Of a stretch of DNA of 64,000 bases, positions 28,567 to 37,966 are shown piece by piece (positions within the stretch are counted from its first letter, which is position 1; every line of letters starts with the position of its first letter). Made by a program: the position numbers and the translations under genes. The notes under the pieces were generated by a model that had not been told where the DNA came from, ran no database searches, and saw only the letters and a program-made list of their open reading frames with translations. The DNA is taken from contig NZ_AP018222.1 in assembly GCF_002368035.1 (NCBI RefSeq), forward strand, positions 372,001 through 436,000, given 5' to 3'. This DNA is from Nostoc linckia NIES-25 (GTDB taxonomy: Bacteria; Cyanobacteriota; Cyanobacteriia; Cyanobacteriales; Nostocaceae).

Positions 28567-30195
28567 ATGATTGTCATAATTCAAACAACTGACCCTCAAT
28601 CATCAATGGTGAACTCTACCCTTGTTCTCACACTCTATGTCAACCCTATGACAGGGAATGATACTAATATCGGTTCCAAGTTAAGTCCGTTTAAAAGCCT
28701 CACTCGTGCTTTAAAAGTAACTAAAATCCCTACAATCATTCATTTAGCATCTGCAATTTACAGCGTGGCTAGTGGCGAGGCATTTCCTCTAGTTATCCGT
28801 GGAGGGGTGAAGGTGGTAGGTAATGAAGCTAACAAAGGAGCGGGGATTGTAATTTCTGGAAGCGGTCAGTATCAAAGTCCCAGTTTCGGAATGCAAAATA
28901 TCGCGCTGCTGTTGTTAGAAAATGCCAGTATTTTAGGTGTAACTGTCACGAATACCTCAGCAAAAGGTACTGGTATCTGGATTGAATCGGGTGCGCCTAC
29001 TTTAGCCAACAATACTTTAAGTAACTGTGGACGAGAAGGCGTGTTTGCCACTGGGGCTGCTAAACCAACAATTTTGGATAATGTATTTGTGCAAAATACT
29101 GCCAGTGGCTTAGTGATGGCAGGTCATAGCCAGGGCGAAGTATTGGAAAATATATTTCAAAGAAACCCTTTGGGGATAGTAGTTAGCGACTTCGCGGCTC
29201 CAACGATCGCCAATAACAAATTATCAGAAAATCGTACAGCGATCGCACTTTCTCGCAATGCCCATCCTGTGCTGCGTCAAAATCTCATTGCTAAAAATAC
29301 TCAAGGTGGTCTATTTGTCAATGGCAATGCAACCCCCGATTTAGGTAGTAGCGAAGATCCAGGTGACAATATTTTTTGTGATAATACTGAATTTGATTTA
29401 CACAATCTCACTACACAAAAGCTTGTTTGTGTGGGTAATCAGTTGAATCCTGCTTTAGTCAAAGGATTGGTGGAATTAATTGCTCTTAAAGAGGACGCAA
29501 AGACACAGGGACACAAAGACGCGGGGAGAGAGAATGCGGGGAATGTATTACAAACAATTATTGTGTCTTCCTCTGTCTTTGCGTCAGAGCCTCTCCCACT
29601 CTCCGCATCCTCTTTAAGCGCGTCTGTTCAACCAGATCGCCATTGGGCAGAACCATTCATTCAGGCATTGCAGAGTATGGATTTAATTCACGGTTTGCCT
29701 GATGATACGTACCAGCCAGATAAACCAATGACTCGCGCTGAATACGCGGCTTTGGTGGCGGTTGCTTTTAAGCCTACTGCTAAACGCCCAGCAGCGGATT
29801 TTGTAGATGTATCCAAAGATTTTTGGGCGTATAATGCTATTCAAATTGCGGCTAGGGGTGGCTTTGTTGGTGGATTTACCGATCGCACTTTCCACCCCCA
29901 TCAAAATGTCAAACGGCTACAAGTGATTGTCTCTTTAGTTAACGGACTGGGACTCCCACAGGCTGATAACAATGTTTTAGAAGTATATAGCGATCGCCAT
30001 ACTATTCCCGACTATGCCGAAAAAGCTGTTGCTACTGCAACACATAAAAGAATAATTGTCAACTATCCAGACCCAAAACTGCTTGCACCTTTACGTCCAG
30101 CAACATGCGGCGAAGTTGCCGCGATGGTTTATCAGGCATTAGTCGCCATTGGGCGAACGCCTGCGATTAAAGAAGAATTCACAGTTGAGAATTGA
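28567..30195 (+). CDS. DUF1565 beta-helix protein with SLH domains
   Basis: About 542 residues from the ATG at 28567 (an ATG at 28606 is an alternative). A DUF1565 domain (YVNPMTGNDTNIGSKLSPFKSLTRAL) and a right-handed parallel beta helix with repeated N-S/T-rich turns fill the first two thirds. The last 200 residues carry at least two S-layer-homology units (HWAEPFIQAL...GLPDDTYQPDKPMTRAEYAAL and DFWAYNAIQIAARGGFVGGF...). SLH domains bind cell-wall polymers, so surface or envelope location is likely. No signal peptide is clear at either start. A repeat-derived linker lies between the helix and SLH parts. Confidence 0.82.
   Translation: MIVIIQTTDPQSSMVNSTLVLTLYVNPMTGNDTNIGSKLSPFKSLTRALKVTKIPTIIHLASAIYSVASGEAFPLVIRGGVKVVGNEANKGAGIVISGSGQYQSPSFGMQNIALLLLENASILGVTVTNTSAKGTGIWIESGAPTLANNTLSNCGREGVFATGAAKPTILDNVFVQNTASGLVMAGHSQGEVLENIFQRNPLGIVVSDFAAPTIANNKLSENRTAIALSRNAHPVLRQNLIAKNTQGGLFVNGNATPDLGSSEDPGDNIFCDNTEFDLHNLTTQKLVCVGNQLNPALVKGLVELIALKEDAKTQGHKDAGRENAGNVLQTIIVSSSVFASEPLPLSASSLSASVQPDRHWAEPFIQALQSMDLIHGLPDDTYQPDKPMTRAEYAALVAVAFKPTAKRPAADFVDVSKDFWAYNAIQIAARGGFVGGFTDRTFHPHQNVKRLQVIVSLVNGLGLPQADNNVLEVYSDRHTIPDYAEKAVATATHKRIIVNYPDPKLLAPLRPATCGEVAAMVYQALVAIGRTPAIKEEFTVEN
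29485..29612. repeat. Repeat inserted in frame in the SLH protein linker
   Basis: GACGCAAAGACA near 29491 has its exact complement TGTCTTTGCGTC near 29574, and G/C-rich units (GACGCGGGGAGAG, CCTCTCCCACTCTCCGC) fill the ends. The result is about 43 codons between the beta helix and the SLH domains, with the frame kept. Confidence 0.7.
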
Positions 30196-30289
30196 GAATT
30201 CAAAATCAAATAATGTTGCCTAATTGAGGACGTATTAAGGACTTCCAGAAAATAAATTATCCAATTTACTAAGATAATATTTTTTTGTC

Positions 30290-30352
30290 TTCCCCCTGCC
30301 CCCTGCCTCCTGCCCCCTACCTCCTGCCTCCTACCCCCTGCCCCCTACCTAA
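30290..30352. repeat. C-rich CCCCCTGCCTCCTG tandem repeat
   Basis: Units of CCCCCTGCCTCCTG and CCCCCTACCTCC alternate. The 30196-30549 spacer holds nothing else recognised. Confidence 0.7.
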
Positions 30353-30549
30353 CGATGAAGACAGCTAAGTAATAAAGATAACTGTTAAATCACTCTATAG
30401 ACTCTTGCATTTGACCAGTTGACAAGTAGAATGGGAAACACTGCCTATCGACTTGAGAACTCTGGTAAAAAACCATGTACTTAAAAGCACGATACGCTAT
30501 ATGCGATGGGTGAAAAATCTTAGGCCTATTGCCAAAAGCTAACAGCCTC

Positions 30550-31320
30550 ATGTTAACAACACTTCCAGATACCTCTGCCAATTTGGCGATCGCGTTATTA
30601 ATTCACTATAGTTTTGATCTCAGCGGGTATACTGCCAATGAGCTAGTTGAACGTTGGCAAACGCAATACCCATTGAATTGGCTACACCTGGCAGTGATTG
30701 AAGCACTATATCAAGGTCGTTATAAAGCGGTTTCTGTGCAGCAAATTTTAGTATTTTGGCAGCGTCGGGAACAGGCTACATATCATTTCAACATGGAATT
30801 TGAACGTATGGTTTGTAGCAAGTTTCCCCAAAGCCTAACTTCATTGGCTGCACCAGCCTTACCGCCAGTGAAGAGAAACCCGATTTTTGAGAAAGTAACA
30901 AAACCTCAATTACCACCTGGAAAAGTTAGCAATGGTTATCAAAAAAGTAATACTACAACTCTACAACTGAACGGCCGCGAACAAAAGACATCTCTAGCCG
31001 AAGAAGACAAGCATCAAGCCAGGGAGGATAAAAGCGCCCTCAAGTCTACCACTGCAACTGACTCAGCTTCTTTGCGCGGGCTACCGCCTGCTGTTAGTCA
31101 AAGGCAAACTTCATCAGAAAGTGCATCATCAGTCTCTCATGAACCCCCAAAACTGCTATCACCTGCGGCTATTCGTCCCCCAATAGGGCAATTTACACCA
31201 GAAAAAAGCGATCGCTCTGAGTCTTTTACGTCGAAACTCAAAGCGATGTCTGGCGAACAGGAGGCAGGAGGCAGGGGGCAGGGAGGCAGGGGGCAGGGGG
31301 CAGGGAGCAGGGGGGAATAA
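30550..31320 (+). CDS. Hypothetical protein with helical N-domain and disordered tail
   Basis: 256 residues from the ATG at 30550 (an upstream TTG adds seven). The first 95 residues are compact and helical (LAIALLIHYSFDLSGYTANELVERWQ...WLHLAVIEALYQGRYKAVSVQQILVFWQRR) and look conserved. The rest is Ser/Pro/Lys-rich and probably disordered. The last 20 residues are Gly/Gln/Arg-only, encoded by the GGCAGGGGGCAG repeat. The N-domain has no family name that I know. It may be a cyanobacteria-specific protein-interaction domain, which is an inference. Confidence 0.6.
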   Translation: MLTTLPDTSANLAIALLIHYSFDLSGYTANELVERWQTQYPLNWLHLAVIEALYQGRYKAVSVQQILVFWQRREQATYHFNMEFERMVCSKFPQSLTSLAAPALPPVKRNPIFEKVTKPQLPPGKVSNGYQKSNTTTLQLNGREQKTSLAEEDKHQAREDKSALKSTTATDSASLRGLPPAVSQRQTSSESASSVSHEPPKLLSPAAIRPPIGQFTPEKSDRSESFTSKLKAMSGEQEAGGRGQGGRGQGAGSRGE

Positions 31321-31356
31321 CTCTTCAGTCAACACTGCTTCTATAAATTAGACAAA

Positions 31357-33441
31357 TTAATTCTGAATTTTGACTTCTGAATTCTGATTTCTGTCAGATA
31401 TTCCAATTAATTGCTGAAAGCGCCGATCTTCGGCGATATCATCAAAATCTAGGTCGCTTGCTGCTTCTTCTTTGTATCTGGGATTAAGTTCAATAGCTTG
31501 TTGCAGAGTTACTAAAGATAGTTCTATTTGCCTTTGGAGTGCGTAACAGGCTGCTTTGTTGTAATAGGCGCTAGCATAATCTGGTTTAATTTCTAATGCT
31601 TTATTAAAACTGGCGATTGCTTCATCATCGCGTCCCAGCCTGACTAGGGTATAGCCGTATTTATCCAAAATTTTGGGAGAATTTGGTTGTAATTCTAGGG
31701 CTTTTTCCAAAGATGGGATTGCTTCTTCGTATTGTTCTGATGCTATTAGCGAAAGACTGCGATTCAACCAGGCAACTGCATCGTCAGGCTTGATTTGTGT
31801 AGCTTTATCAAATGAGGCAAAGGCTTGTTGATGTTGTTGTAAATAACCAAAAGCAACGCCGCGATCGCACCAAGCTTGGTGATATTCTGGTTCAATTTGA
31901 ATAGCGCGATCGTAAGAGGCGATGGCATCTTTGTAGCGTTTTAATCTTCCGAGAGTTAAGCCGCGTTTTAACCAAATAACAGGGTCATCAGATTGGGCTT
32001 TCACTGCTTGGTTGTAAATGGCGATCGCATCTTGATAACGTTTTTCAGAAAACAGCGCATCTGCCTGTTTTACATATTCCTCTACTGTGAATTCTGGTTC
32101 TTGCGGCTGTTCTTCTTTTGTTTTTTCAACTTCCTTCGGTATGGATGCAGATGTCATCTCAATTAATTCTTGAAGAATGAGATCTTTTCTTTGTTGGGCA
32201 TCCAATTGTAAGTCAGATAACTGAGATACAAACTCTGTTTCTAATTTTTCTAACTTTTCTAAAATGAGAATCTTTTGTTGTTGGGCGTTGAATTGTAATT
32301 CTGAGAATTGCAAACTAAATTCATAACCAGATTTTTCTAAATTCTCAATAATTAACTCTTTAGATTTTTGAGCGTCTACTTCTAATTGAGATAAGCGATC
32401 GCTAAACTCTAATTGCAGCGATCTTAAATTTTCAATAACTTTATTTTTTTGCTCTTGAGCATCTGTCTGCAATTCTAATATTTGAGATTTCAATTCATTA
32501 TCTAATTTCTCAAACGCGACATTTTTTTGCTGTTTAACATCTATTTCTAAATTTGATAACTGCGAAACAAATTCTGACTGCAATTTAGTTAAACTCTCAA
32601 GAATTATATCCCTTTGCTGTTGAGTATCAGATTGCCATTCAGACAGTTGAGATGCGAAATCAGATTTTGATAATTCTAGATCGGCAACTGTTAATTCTTG
32701 CTGTTGTTGTATACCCAAATTTAAAGTAGACAGTTCTTCAGACAAACTAGATGCTAGTTTTCCGAGATTTTCCAGTGCTAAATCTCTTTGTTGTTGAGCT
32801 TCCAATTCTAACTTAGATAACGCCGAAGCAAATTTTGATTCTAAAGATGTTATATTTTCTTGAGATTCTTGAATTTCCGATTCTAACCGATTTAATATTT
32901 GGGTTTTAACTAAATTTATGTCAGATGTTACAAGAGATAATTTTTCTGATTGATTTTTAATTTTTTCTTGGAGAGCAGCAGTTTCATGTTGTAAATCGTA
33001 ATTTATTTTTTTAGCTTCTTGAATCAGATTTTCCGCATCTTGTTTAACATTAGTTAGCTGACTTTGTAATTTTTCTACTCCCTCTAATTGTTGCATTGCT
33101 CGCTCAACAATCTCACGGATAATGGCTCGTCGCAATAGCCAAAGTAAAGCAATGATAGCCAACGGAAATAAACTTAATATGACTAGCCAAATATTGATTA
33201 AAATAGTTGTACGGCTAAAAGCACTCTTCAAATCAGATTGAACTTGCTTTTCAGCTCGTAGTCGCGTTAATTCTTCGCGTTCCTGATTTGATAACACCGC
33301 AGCAGTAGTTCTTACTGGTTTGGATAATGGCGCAGATTGTCCACTGGCAATACTAGCAGATAGTAGTAAAGGTGAAAAGATAATAGCGCTTTTTACAAAT
33401 AAAGCGAAAATAGCTTGATTTTTACTCTTCATAACAACCAT
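31357..33441 (-). CDS. Membrane-anchored coiled-coil TPR protein
   Basis: 694 residues. A first hydrophobic stretch (about 10-33) may be a signal or helix, and a membrane helix follows at about 80-105 (ILINIWLVILSLFPLAIIALLWLL). A very long coiled coil (about 110-430) is built from 26-32-residue repeats with cores like QQRDIILESLTKLQSEFVSQ and QLSNLEIDVKQQK. Then come about six TPR units (about 455-680; AIAIYNQAVKAQSDDPVIWLKRG and similar). TPRs bind proteins, and the coil would hold them away from the membrane. It might act in envelope assembly or trafficking; there is no direct evidence. Single gene. Confidence 0.75.
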   Translation of the reverse strand: MVVMKSKNQAIFALFVKSAIIFSPLLLSASIASGQSAPLSKPVRTTAAVLSNQEREELTRLRAEKQVQSDLKSAFSRTTILINIWLVILSLFPLAIIALLWLLRRAIIREIVERAMQQLEGVEKLQSQLTNVKQDAENLIQEAKKINYDLQHETAALQEKIKNQSEKLSLVTSDINLVKTQILNRLESEIQESQENITSLESKFASALSKLELEAQQQRDLALENLGKLASSLSEELSTLNLGIQQQQELTVADLELSKSDFASQLSEWQSDTQQQRDIILESLTKLQSEFVSQLSNLEIDVKQQKNVAFEKLDNELKSQILELQTDAQEQKNKVIENLRSLQLEFSDRLSQLEVDAQKSKELIIENLEKSGYEFSLQFSELQFNAQQQKILILEKLEKLETEFVSQLSDLQLDAQQRKDLILQELIEMTSASIPKEVEKTKEEQPQEPEFTVEEYVKQADALFSEKRYQDAIAIYNQAVKAQSDDPVIWLKRGLTLGRLKRYKDAIASYDRAIQIEPEYHQAWCDRGVAFGYLQQHQQAFASFDKATQIKPDDAVAWLNRSLSLIASEQYEEAIPSLEKALELQPNSPKILDKYGYTLVRLGRDDEAIASFNKALEIKPDYASAYYNKAACYALQRQIELSLVTLQQAIELNPRYKEEAASDLDFDDIAEDRRFQQLIGISDRNQNSEVKIQN

Positions 33442-33680
33442 CTCAATCTTTTGGTCAGTTCTTGAAGCGGCGTGCCTCTCTCCAATCTATAACAAAATTA
33501 AGTAGTAATCTGGTGAAATATACTAAAGGATAGGCATTGAGTTCATCTGTCGCATCAGATGTCTCAGTAACTACCTCTTTTGGGACATCTAATTTTTTAC
33601 AATCTCTACTTAAAATTGAGGCCTTCACACTCTTGATTCTGAATTCTCAATTCTTATGCAATTAACAAAGGCGGTAACAA

Positions 33681-33941
33681 ATGGGTCGCATTAATCCTTA
33701 TACACTGCAAATGCAGATTACCCGAATGTTTGAGCAGGGACAATCATTATTTGCTACAACCAAAGTGCAAGACTGGTTGAAAGAACGCCAACATAATCCA
33801 CTAGATTATGATATTATTTTCCATCAAAAACCTGCACCTCCTGGTTCAAAACAAGTAATGGTAGTGGAAATTGAATTACGCCGCAAAGATGGACAACCAG
33901 TAGATCCTTGGTTGCAAGAACAAGCAAACCTTCATGCGTAA
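33681..33941 (+). CDS. Conserved small hypothetical protein (86 aa)
   Basis: 86 residues of ordinary, balanced composition (MGRINPYTLQMQITRMFEQG at the start, a central DYDIIFHQKPAPPGSKQ, VEIELRR near the end). It looks like a real small beta-rich domain and not repeat-derived. No family name that I recognise, and no signal or membrane segment. ATG follows a GGCGGT stretch. Unlinked to its neighbours. Confidence 0.55.
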   Translation: MGRINPYTLQMQITRMFEQGQSLFATTKVQDWLKERQHNPLDYDIIFHQKPAPPGSKQVMVVEIELRRKDGQPVDPWLQEQANLHA

Positions 33942-34021
33942 TCCAATTTTGGATTTTGGATTTTCAATTGTGCAGTAAATGTAGTGGCGTGGCAAGCTTA
34001 AAATGGTGCAATAAATTTTAT

Positions 34022-34072
34022 TGTGGGATGGGTGTCCTCACCCGTCCGGGCGGGCAGGATGCCCACCCCACA
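34022..34072. repeat. Inverted repeat GTGGGATGGGTG...CACCCCAC
   Basis: The 51-nt hairpin-forming stretch is followed by an ACGCCAGTAGTGGCGT repeat. Similar pieces (CCCGTCC, GCGGTCAGGATGCC, CACGCCAC) occur near 55740-55810. The 33942-34431 spacer is otherwise without a supported gene. Confidence 0.65.
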
Positions 34073-34431
34073 AGAGTTTACTAATGCACTATTTTAGCCT
34101 TGTCACGCCAGTAGTGGCGTGTTACGCCGGAGGCTAACGCACCCCGACATACAATATCAAGATGCTGCGGTGCTTGGCAACAACGCACTCTACTATTGTT
34201 TTGTGTTTAATCAACTTGAATATTGCAATCTTTTTTCAAATCCATAAAATTCACATTATCTTAACAGAATTTACCAGAATCCAGCGTTCCCAATTGCGGA
34301 ACGCTCTTTGTTATTTTTGTAGTAATTATGTAAGAATTCAGAATGATTGAAAAATCTAGTCTGCTACGGCTTATTAACTTTTTAAAGCTGATTAATTCTG
34401 AATTCTAGCAGTACTGTTTCAAATAATTAAA

Positions 34432-34824
34432 ATGAAATCTAACCGAATTTGGGTTTTTGCGTTTTGGTTTTACTTTGGAATTTTAATGTCTATATCCATA
34501 TCAGCCTACTTAAAAATCATTCCAGTTGAACTTCCTCAATTTCCATATTTCGATACAATTATGCATTTTTTGTTGCTAGGAATTGCTGCATACTTGGGGC
34601 ACTTAGCATTAAACAAACGTAAGATTGAAATTTTTAACATTTCACTGCCATTAACACCATTTATTGTTATCTTTTTTTGTATCCTCGACGAAATACTGCA
34701 ATTATTTTCACCATATCGCAGCTTTGATTTAGTTGACTTAGCAGCTGACTTATGCGGTGTTGTTCTATTCACGTGGATAGCAGAAAGACAAAATATCAAC
34801 AAATCTCAAAAGAGTGAAATTTGA
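34432..34824 (+). CDS. VanZ-like family membrane protein
   Basis: 130 residues with four predicted helices: about 8-28, 42-60 (FDTIMHFLLLGIAAYLGHLAL), 73-92 and 100-120. The DEILQ...FSPYRSFDLVDLAADLCGVV stretch matches the acidic and polar pattern of the VanZ family. Family role is poorly defined, with some members linked to glycopeptide or teicoplanin tolerance. Length is ordinary for the family. Isolated. Confidence 0.8.
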   Translation: MKSNRIWVFAFWFYFGILMSISISAYLKIIPVELPQFPYFDTIMHFLLLGIAAYLGHLALNKRKIEIFNISLPLTPFIVIFFCILDEILQLFSPYRSFDLVDLAADLCGVVLFTWIAERQNINKSQKSEI

Positions 34825-35043
34825 AAAGTCAATAGACAAGAAGCTTTTTAGTGGAATCGGATATATAGGCAATTGCAGTTATGCCTGAGGTGGTAGTTTA
34901 TAATAAAAATACATCTAAATTGATGAAAATCACCCAATCAGGTGAGTCAACTGGGTGAAGTACGAGAAAAATAAATATCATATCTTGAGGCTATAAATGG
35001 TTAAATTACAGACCAATTTATAGCCTCAACAATTAGGACGTGG

Positions 35044-35703
35044 ATGATGAGTGTCAACCAAATTTGTGGAGAATTACCAAATCAATTTTATGTAAACTTG
35101 GGTAAAAGTTTTTTTGCCTGGATGATGGCTAAACGTAGCAGTACTTATGAGAAGGAACTAGGCGATCGCAAACGCTCACTTTTTGCCAATCTCCAAGGTA
35201 AAGTATTAGAAATTAGTCCGCGAGATGGTTCTAATTTATGTTATTATCCTTCAAATATCGAATTAATAGGAATGGAGCCAGATCTAGAGATGCATTCCTA
35301 TCTCCGCAAACAAGCAAAAGAACTTGGTTTAAACATGGACATTCGCTTTGGTAACGGTGAATGGCTAGACGTTGAAGATAACAGCATCGATACCGTTGTC
35401 ACTACATTACTTTTATGCTCAGTGCCTAATATCAACTACACATTACAGGCAATTTTAAGAGTACTCAAACCAGGTGGACGTTTCTTATTTATTGAACACA
35501 TCGCCGCACCTCAAGGAACTTTTTTGCGAAAAGTGCAAAATACAATTAGTCCAGTTTGGAAAACCTTAGCCGATAATTGTTATCCAGATAGAGAAATTGA
35601 CATTGCTTTAGAAAAAGCTGGTTTTACTAATGTCAATTATGAGCATTTTCAAGTCGGATTGCCGATTGTCAGTCCTCATATTATCGGTATAGCTACAAAG
35701 TAA
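35044..35703 (+). CDS. Class I SAM-dependent methyltransferase (METTL7/UbiE-like)
   Basis: 219 residues. The Rossmann-type methyltransferase core runs from about 50: motif I region VLEISPRDGSNLCYYP, acidic loop MEPDLEM, motif post-I GEWLDVEDNSIDTVV, and LLLCSVPN, with VLKPGGRFLFIEHIA typical of the UbiE/METTL7 group. Motif I normally reads ExGxGxG; here two of the glycines are changed (EISPRDGSN), which may weaken SAM binding or mark a divergent subgroup. Substrate unknown. The N-terminal 45 residues (NLGKSFFAWMMAKRSSTYE) may associate with the membrane. Confidence 0.8.
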   Translation: MMSVNQICGELPNQFYVNLGKSFFAWMMAKRSSTYEKELGDRKRSLFANLQGKVLEISPRDGSNLCYYPSNIELIGMEPDLEMHSYLRKQAKELGLNMDIRFGNGEWLDVEDNSIDTVVTTLLLCSVPNINYTLQAILRVLKPGGRFLFIEHIAAPQGTFLRKVQNTISPVWKTLADNCYPDREIDIALEKAGFTNVNYEHFQVGLPIVSPHIIGIATK

Positions 35704-35877
35704 AGAAACTTATTTCAATTTTTTAACAGACTTTTGTTTATAACATTGTGCCTTAGGTAATTAACCATCTCTTTATTCTCTCTGCGCCTCTGTGGTAGCC
35801 TGCGGCAAGCCGCTCCGCGTCTACGATTTCCCGTTAGCTGTGCGTAAGTCCTGATGTAAAGAGATAGCTAAACTGGT

Positions 35878-36798
35878 TTATTTGGCATCAAACATACCAG
35901 CATTACCCTGTAAGCCACCTGTGTGTACTAGCAGCAAACTTTTGCCTTTAGCAAAAAATCCCTGCTGTAATAAATCCATCACTCCATAAAACATTTTTGC
36001 AGTATATACGTAATCGAGAGGTACGCCGTGCGCCTCGCTAAAGTCTCGGCTGAATCGTAGCAATTCCTGATTCACTTTTGCATAGCCGCCGAAGTGATAA
36101 TCACACATTAATTCCCAAGAACTTGGAGAATTATATGGAGTAGGTAAGCCAGAGGCGAGGTAATTTGTCAAAAGATTTTCGATTTCTTCTCCGAGAAAAC
36201 CTCCATTTTTCAACACAGGAAAACCGATCGCTTTTTGTCCTCGATGCAACGAAAGCGCAATCCCAGCCAGTGTTGTAGCAGTACCGCAGGCTAGGCAAAT
36301 ATAATCAAAGGCCATCACTTCGCTAATTATCTCTGTACAACCGCGCACGCCGTTTAAATTATTACCACCTTCAGGAATGATAAACACCTCGCCAAAACGC
36401 TGTCGCAGATATTCATGTAACTCTGCTGTGTTGCGTTGTCGATACATCTGGCGTGAGAAATATACAAGTTCCATACCCTGCTGCACAGCAAAACTCAGCG
36501 TTGGATTTAGCGGTAACTTTTCCTCCCCACGAATTACGCCAATGGTATCAAATCCTAAAAGATTACTGGCGGCTGCGGTTGCATAGATGTGATTGGAATA
36601 AGCACCGCCAAAGGTAAGCAGCCTCGTGAAATTTTTCTGCTTGGCTTCCAAAAGGTTATATTTCAACTTAAACCATTTATTCCCATTAACCCACTGGTGC
36701 ATTACATCAAGGCGTAGCACAGATAAATTAACACCAGCCTCACGGTCAATTTTGCTGTTGATTTGTTGTACAAATGGAGGAATAAATATTAATGACAT
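35878..36798 (-). CDS. D-cysteine desulfhydrase / ACC deaminase family PLP enzyme
   Basis: 306 residues from the ATG at 36798. An upstream ATG would lie inside the repeat palindrome and add 19 odd residues, so it is rejected. Tryptophan-synthase-beta-like fold type II: the PLP lysine lies in GNKWFKLKY near residue 35, followed by LLTFGGAYSNHIYATAAASNLLG, EGGNNLNGVRGC, ACGTATTLAGIAL (phosphate-binding loop) and VHTGGLQGN. The family includes D-cysteine desulfhydrase and 1-aminocyclopropane-1-carboxylate deaminase, which sequence alone does not separate. Single gene. Confidence 0.82.
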   Translation of the reverse strand: MSLIFIPPFVQQINSKIDREAGVNLSVLRLDVMHQWVNGNKWFKLKYNLLEAKQKNFTRLLTFGGAYSNHIYATAAASNLLGFDTIGVIRGEEKLPLNPTLSFAVQQGMELVYFSRQMYRQRNTAELHEYLRQRFGEVFIIPEGGNNLNGVRGCTEIISEVMAFDYICLACGTATTLAGIALSLHRGQKAIGFPVLKNGGFLGEEIENLLTNYLASGLPTPYNSPSSWELMCDYHFGGYAKVNQELLRFSRDFSEAHGVPLDYVYTAKMFYGVMDLLQQGFFAKGKSLLLVHTGGLQGNAGMFDAK

Positions 36799-36840
36799 CG
36801 GGCAAAAGAATTCGTAATTATAGAAAATACCAAAATTTTT

Positions 36841-36869
36841 GTAGAGACGTTGCAATGCAACGTCTCTAC
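36841..36869. repeat. Palindrome, GTAGAGACGTTGCA family (copy 3)
   Basis: A perfect hairpin with 14-bp arms. It lies between the starts of the PLP-enzyme gene and the stop of the iron permease gene. It supplies a false ATG in the upstream frame of the PLP enzyme. Confidence 0.85.
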
Positions 36870-36915
36870 ATACCGCAATTCAGGAACATCTGAATTACAA
36901 ATTCGTATTCTGAGA

Positions 36916-37839
36916 TTAACTAGATTTGGCCGCTGGTTTTAATTGTGTCGGTTGACTGAGACTGCGGAAATAAAGTCCGCCTACGGTTATCCAAAAAAGC
37001 AGATAACCAACAGCTTGAACTAAATACAGTTTTTGGGTATAGCCAAATAAAGTTTTCAGCAAAATACCGGGAAACTGACGGTCGGGTAAGATGGTTGAAA
37101 AGTCCCAAACTTGGGGGCCTAGAAGGCAAGATGTATTTCCTTGTCCGCAAATACCCAAGACTTCGGGGTTGATTTGGCTAAAAGCGATCGCCGCAGCATC
37201 AACATGGCGCAGAACAGAAATTACCAACCCCGAAACAATCAGCAGCAGCAACACACCCATCACTTGGAAAAATCGGCTTAAATTAATCCGAATGCTCCAT
37301 TTAAACAGCAGCATACCGATAATAACAGCGATCGCTAATCCTCCCATTGCACCTAAAACAGGTGTCAAACCTTCTTGAAACTTAGCGACGATAAACAAAG
37401 CTGTTTCTAAACCTTCGCGAAATACAGCAATAAAAATTAAGCTAAAAATTGCCCAACCTGCGCTATCAGTTCCGCCCAAAGCACTTTTGACAGAACCTTC
37501 AATCTCAGCTTTGAGAAATCGCGCTTGTCGTGTCATCCAAATTAGCATCCAACTGAGCATGGCGATCGCAATGACACCTAATCCAACTTCAAAAAGTTGC
37601 TTGAAAACAGGTGCATACAGCTGCTTAGATGTCTGCAATCCTTGTAGTCCTACATGAATTAGCAAACCAAAGACAAAACTCGCTAAGATACCGATGAGAA
37701 CTCCTAAATAAACCCAACGCTGCAATTTTTGTTGTTGAGCTTGCTGTAAACACGCGAAGACGATTCCCACAACTAAAGCGGCTTCAACGCCTTCCCTTAA
37801 GGTGATAAAAAAAGTTGGTAATGCAGCACTCCAATTCAT
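36916..37839 (-). CDS. FTR1-family iron permease
   Basis: 307 residues and seven predicted helices. Two REGxE iron-ligand motifs are present: LREGVEAALVVGI in helix 1 and FREGLETALFIVAKF near residue 140. Both are hallmarks of FTR1/EfeU permeases, which move Fe3+ (or Fe2+ after oxidation) across the inner membrane. No EfeO, EfeB or multicopper oxidase gene is adjacent, so the iron-delivering partner is elsewhere or absent. ATG at 37839. Iron-box (Fur) sites could not be seen with confidence in the spacer. Confidence 0.9.
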   Translation of the reverse strand: MNWSAALPTFFITLREGVEAALVVGIVFACLQQAQQQKLQRWVYLGVLIGILASFVFGLLIHVGLQGLQTSKQLYAPVFKQLFEVGLGVIAIAMLSWMLIWMTRQARFLKAEIEGSVKSALGGTDSAGWAIFSLIFIAVFREGLETALFIVAKFQEGLTPVLGAMGGLAIAVIIGMLLFKWSIRINLSRFFQVMGVLLLLIVSGLVISVLRHVDAAAIAFSQINPEVLGICGQGNTSCLLGPQVWDFSTILPDRQFPGILLKTLFGYTQKLYLVQAVGYLLFWITVGGLYFRSLSQPTQLKPAAKSS

Positions 37840-37966
37840 AGGACGTTAATTAATAATTTCACTAACAGAGCTTTAGCGAGAGCTTTTGAGTATACTTGCT
37901 GAATTTTCAAACAATCTCTCACAAGGTTCTGCCAAAGCTATGCTAGCAGCGATCGCAGTTATAGGG

